This document shows positions 4,746 to 5,007 of a stretch of 5,007 nt of DNA, in pieces. The DNA lies in the NCBI GenBank assembly GCA_023127905.1, contig JAGMEZ010000496.1:1-5007 (forward strand), written 5' to 3'. Source of the DNA: Caldifarciminota bacterium (lineage in GTDB: Bacteria > Hydrothermota > E44-bin80). The notes below the pieces were generated by a model that saw nothing but the letters and a program-made list of their open reading frames with translations, was not told where the DNA came from and did not search any database. Position 1 is the first letter of the stretch, and each line of letters opens with the position of its first letter. Made by a program: the position numbers and the translations under genes.

Positions 4746-4816
4746 TGCAATGACACCGTCATTGCACTCCATAATTCACCCTCACCTCTTTCCTCTCCCT
4801 TGAAGGGAGAGGAAAG
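4746..4816. repeat. 56-bp repeat, right copy, with intact hairpin
   Basis: Positions 4746-4801 are identical to 122-177. Here the terminal pyrimidine tract is completed into a near-perfect palindrome: 14-base arms 4788-4801 and 4803-4816 mirror around G4802 (core CTCTCCCTT/AAGGGAGAG). The GCAATGAC/GTCATTGC palindrome (4747-4754, 4758-4765) is also intact. This copy therefore appears to be the complete module and the left copy a disrupted one. Confidence 0.9.
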
Positions 4817-4860
4817 TTAAGGAAAATAGGCATTTTCATAAGAGAGGAAAAACAAATAAA

Positions 4861-4927
4861 GGAGTAGCAAGACTTGTCTTGCGCAGAGCAAGCCCCGTAT
4901 AATAAACGGGGTAAACTCTGCTACTCC
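4861..4927. repeat. Nested palindromic element, three-way-junction form
   Basis: Outer arms GGAGTAGC (4861-4868) and GCTACTCC (4920-4927) enclose two further inverted repeats: GCAAGAC/GTCTTGC (4867-4873, 4876-4882) and CAGAG...CTCTG (4884-4888, 4916-4920), the latter carrying CCCCGT/ACGGGG (4893-4898, 4906-4911) inside. Single-stranded, this would fold as a stem with two hairpin branches. Compared with 85-113, the 23 bases 4893-4915 are an addition here (or a loss there). Confidence 0.75.
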
Positions 4928-4984
4928 AAAACATCAAAGTCTGCAACGACACCGTTGTGCTCGGCAAGTGAGAGTTAAGTTTTA

Positions 4985-5003
4985 GCGAGGCAAGATGCCT
5001 CGC
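4985..5003. repeat. Palindrome GCGAGGC/GCCTCGC
   Basis: A perfect 7-bp G-C rich stem (4985-4991 and 4997-5003) surrounds AAGAT, ending 4 bases from the window edge. It stands out in the AT-rich background and fits the style of the other dispersed palindromes. The sequence beyond the edge is unseen, so its role as a terminator cannot be judged. Confidence 0.6.
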
Positions 5004-5007
5004 CTGT

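Noticed and set aside
4501..4772. Two minus-strand open frames of 63 and 73 residues
   Set aside because: They cross the hairpins at 4520-4560 and 4672-4690 and the start of the 56-bp repeat, and neither has a convincing start region.
1..5007. Insertion sequence or integrative element within the window
   Set aside because: Repeats and a tRNA-like fragment are present, but no transposase, integrase or recombinase is encoded, so no autonomous mobile element can be claimed.

Overview
This is an AT-rich window with low coding density. Only two intact genes are supported, both on the + strand: a small secreted protein (1380-1787) and a large secreted beta-propeller protein (1945-4200). The large gene has tandem LVIVD-type repeats followed by a C-terminal FlgD-Ig-like/type IX-style sorting domain. 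That combination, with many short palindromic and tandem repeats between genes, suggests an uncultured FCB-group or neighbouring candidate phylum (WOR-3/Stahlbacteria, Cloacimonadota or similar). This placement is inference; no taxonomic marker gene is present.

Left part (1-1030): no intact gene. A mosaic of dispersed palindromic modules (1-355) is followed by an 8-bp degenerate tandem array (395-426) and a perfect 13-bp minisatellite (440-525). After these come an isolated hairpin (602-626), a 16-bp copy of a left-end module, and a start-less reading frame (705-851) that looks like the tail of a decayed gene.

Regulatory block (1031-1379): a sequence with a textbook sigma-54 -24/-12 layout (1269-1283) lies upstream of the small gene. 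It is preceded by three copies of a TGCGACA/TGTCGCA half-site whose centres are 62 and 63 bp apart, about six helical turns each. This looks like an enhancer array for a sigma-54 activator. A possible second, housekeeping-type promoter lies at 1317-1345. The small gene is bracketed by 17-bp inverted arms (1343-1359 and 1819-1835) that could pair fully in RNA, with one G-U pair.

Large gene (1945-4200): it has its own candidate sigma-70 promoter, a good ribosome binding site, 14 repeats at a period of about 43 residues (enough for two seven-bladed propellers), and a strong intrinsic terminator just after the stop. Both genes encode exported proteins, so the locus probably contributes to the cell envelope or secreted layer. 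Nothing shows that they act together.

Right part (4251-5007): no gene. It holds a 24-nt stretch matching the D-arm/anticodon part of a tRNA-Arg on the minus strand, an orphan terminator-like hairpin, and a second mosaic of the same palindromic modules seen at the left end. The shared modules include a 56-bp identical copy and a nested hairpin element that differs from its left relative by a 23-bp palindromic insertion. No transposase, integrase, CRISPR array or complete RNA gene is visible.
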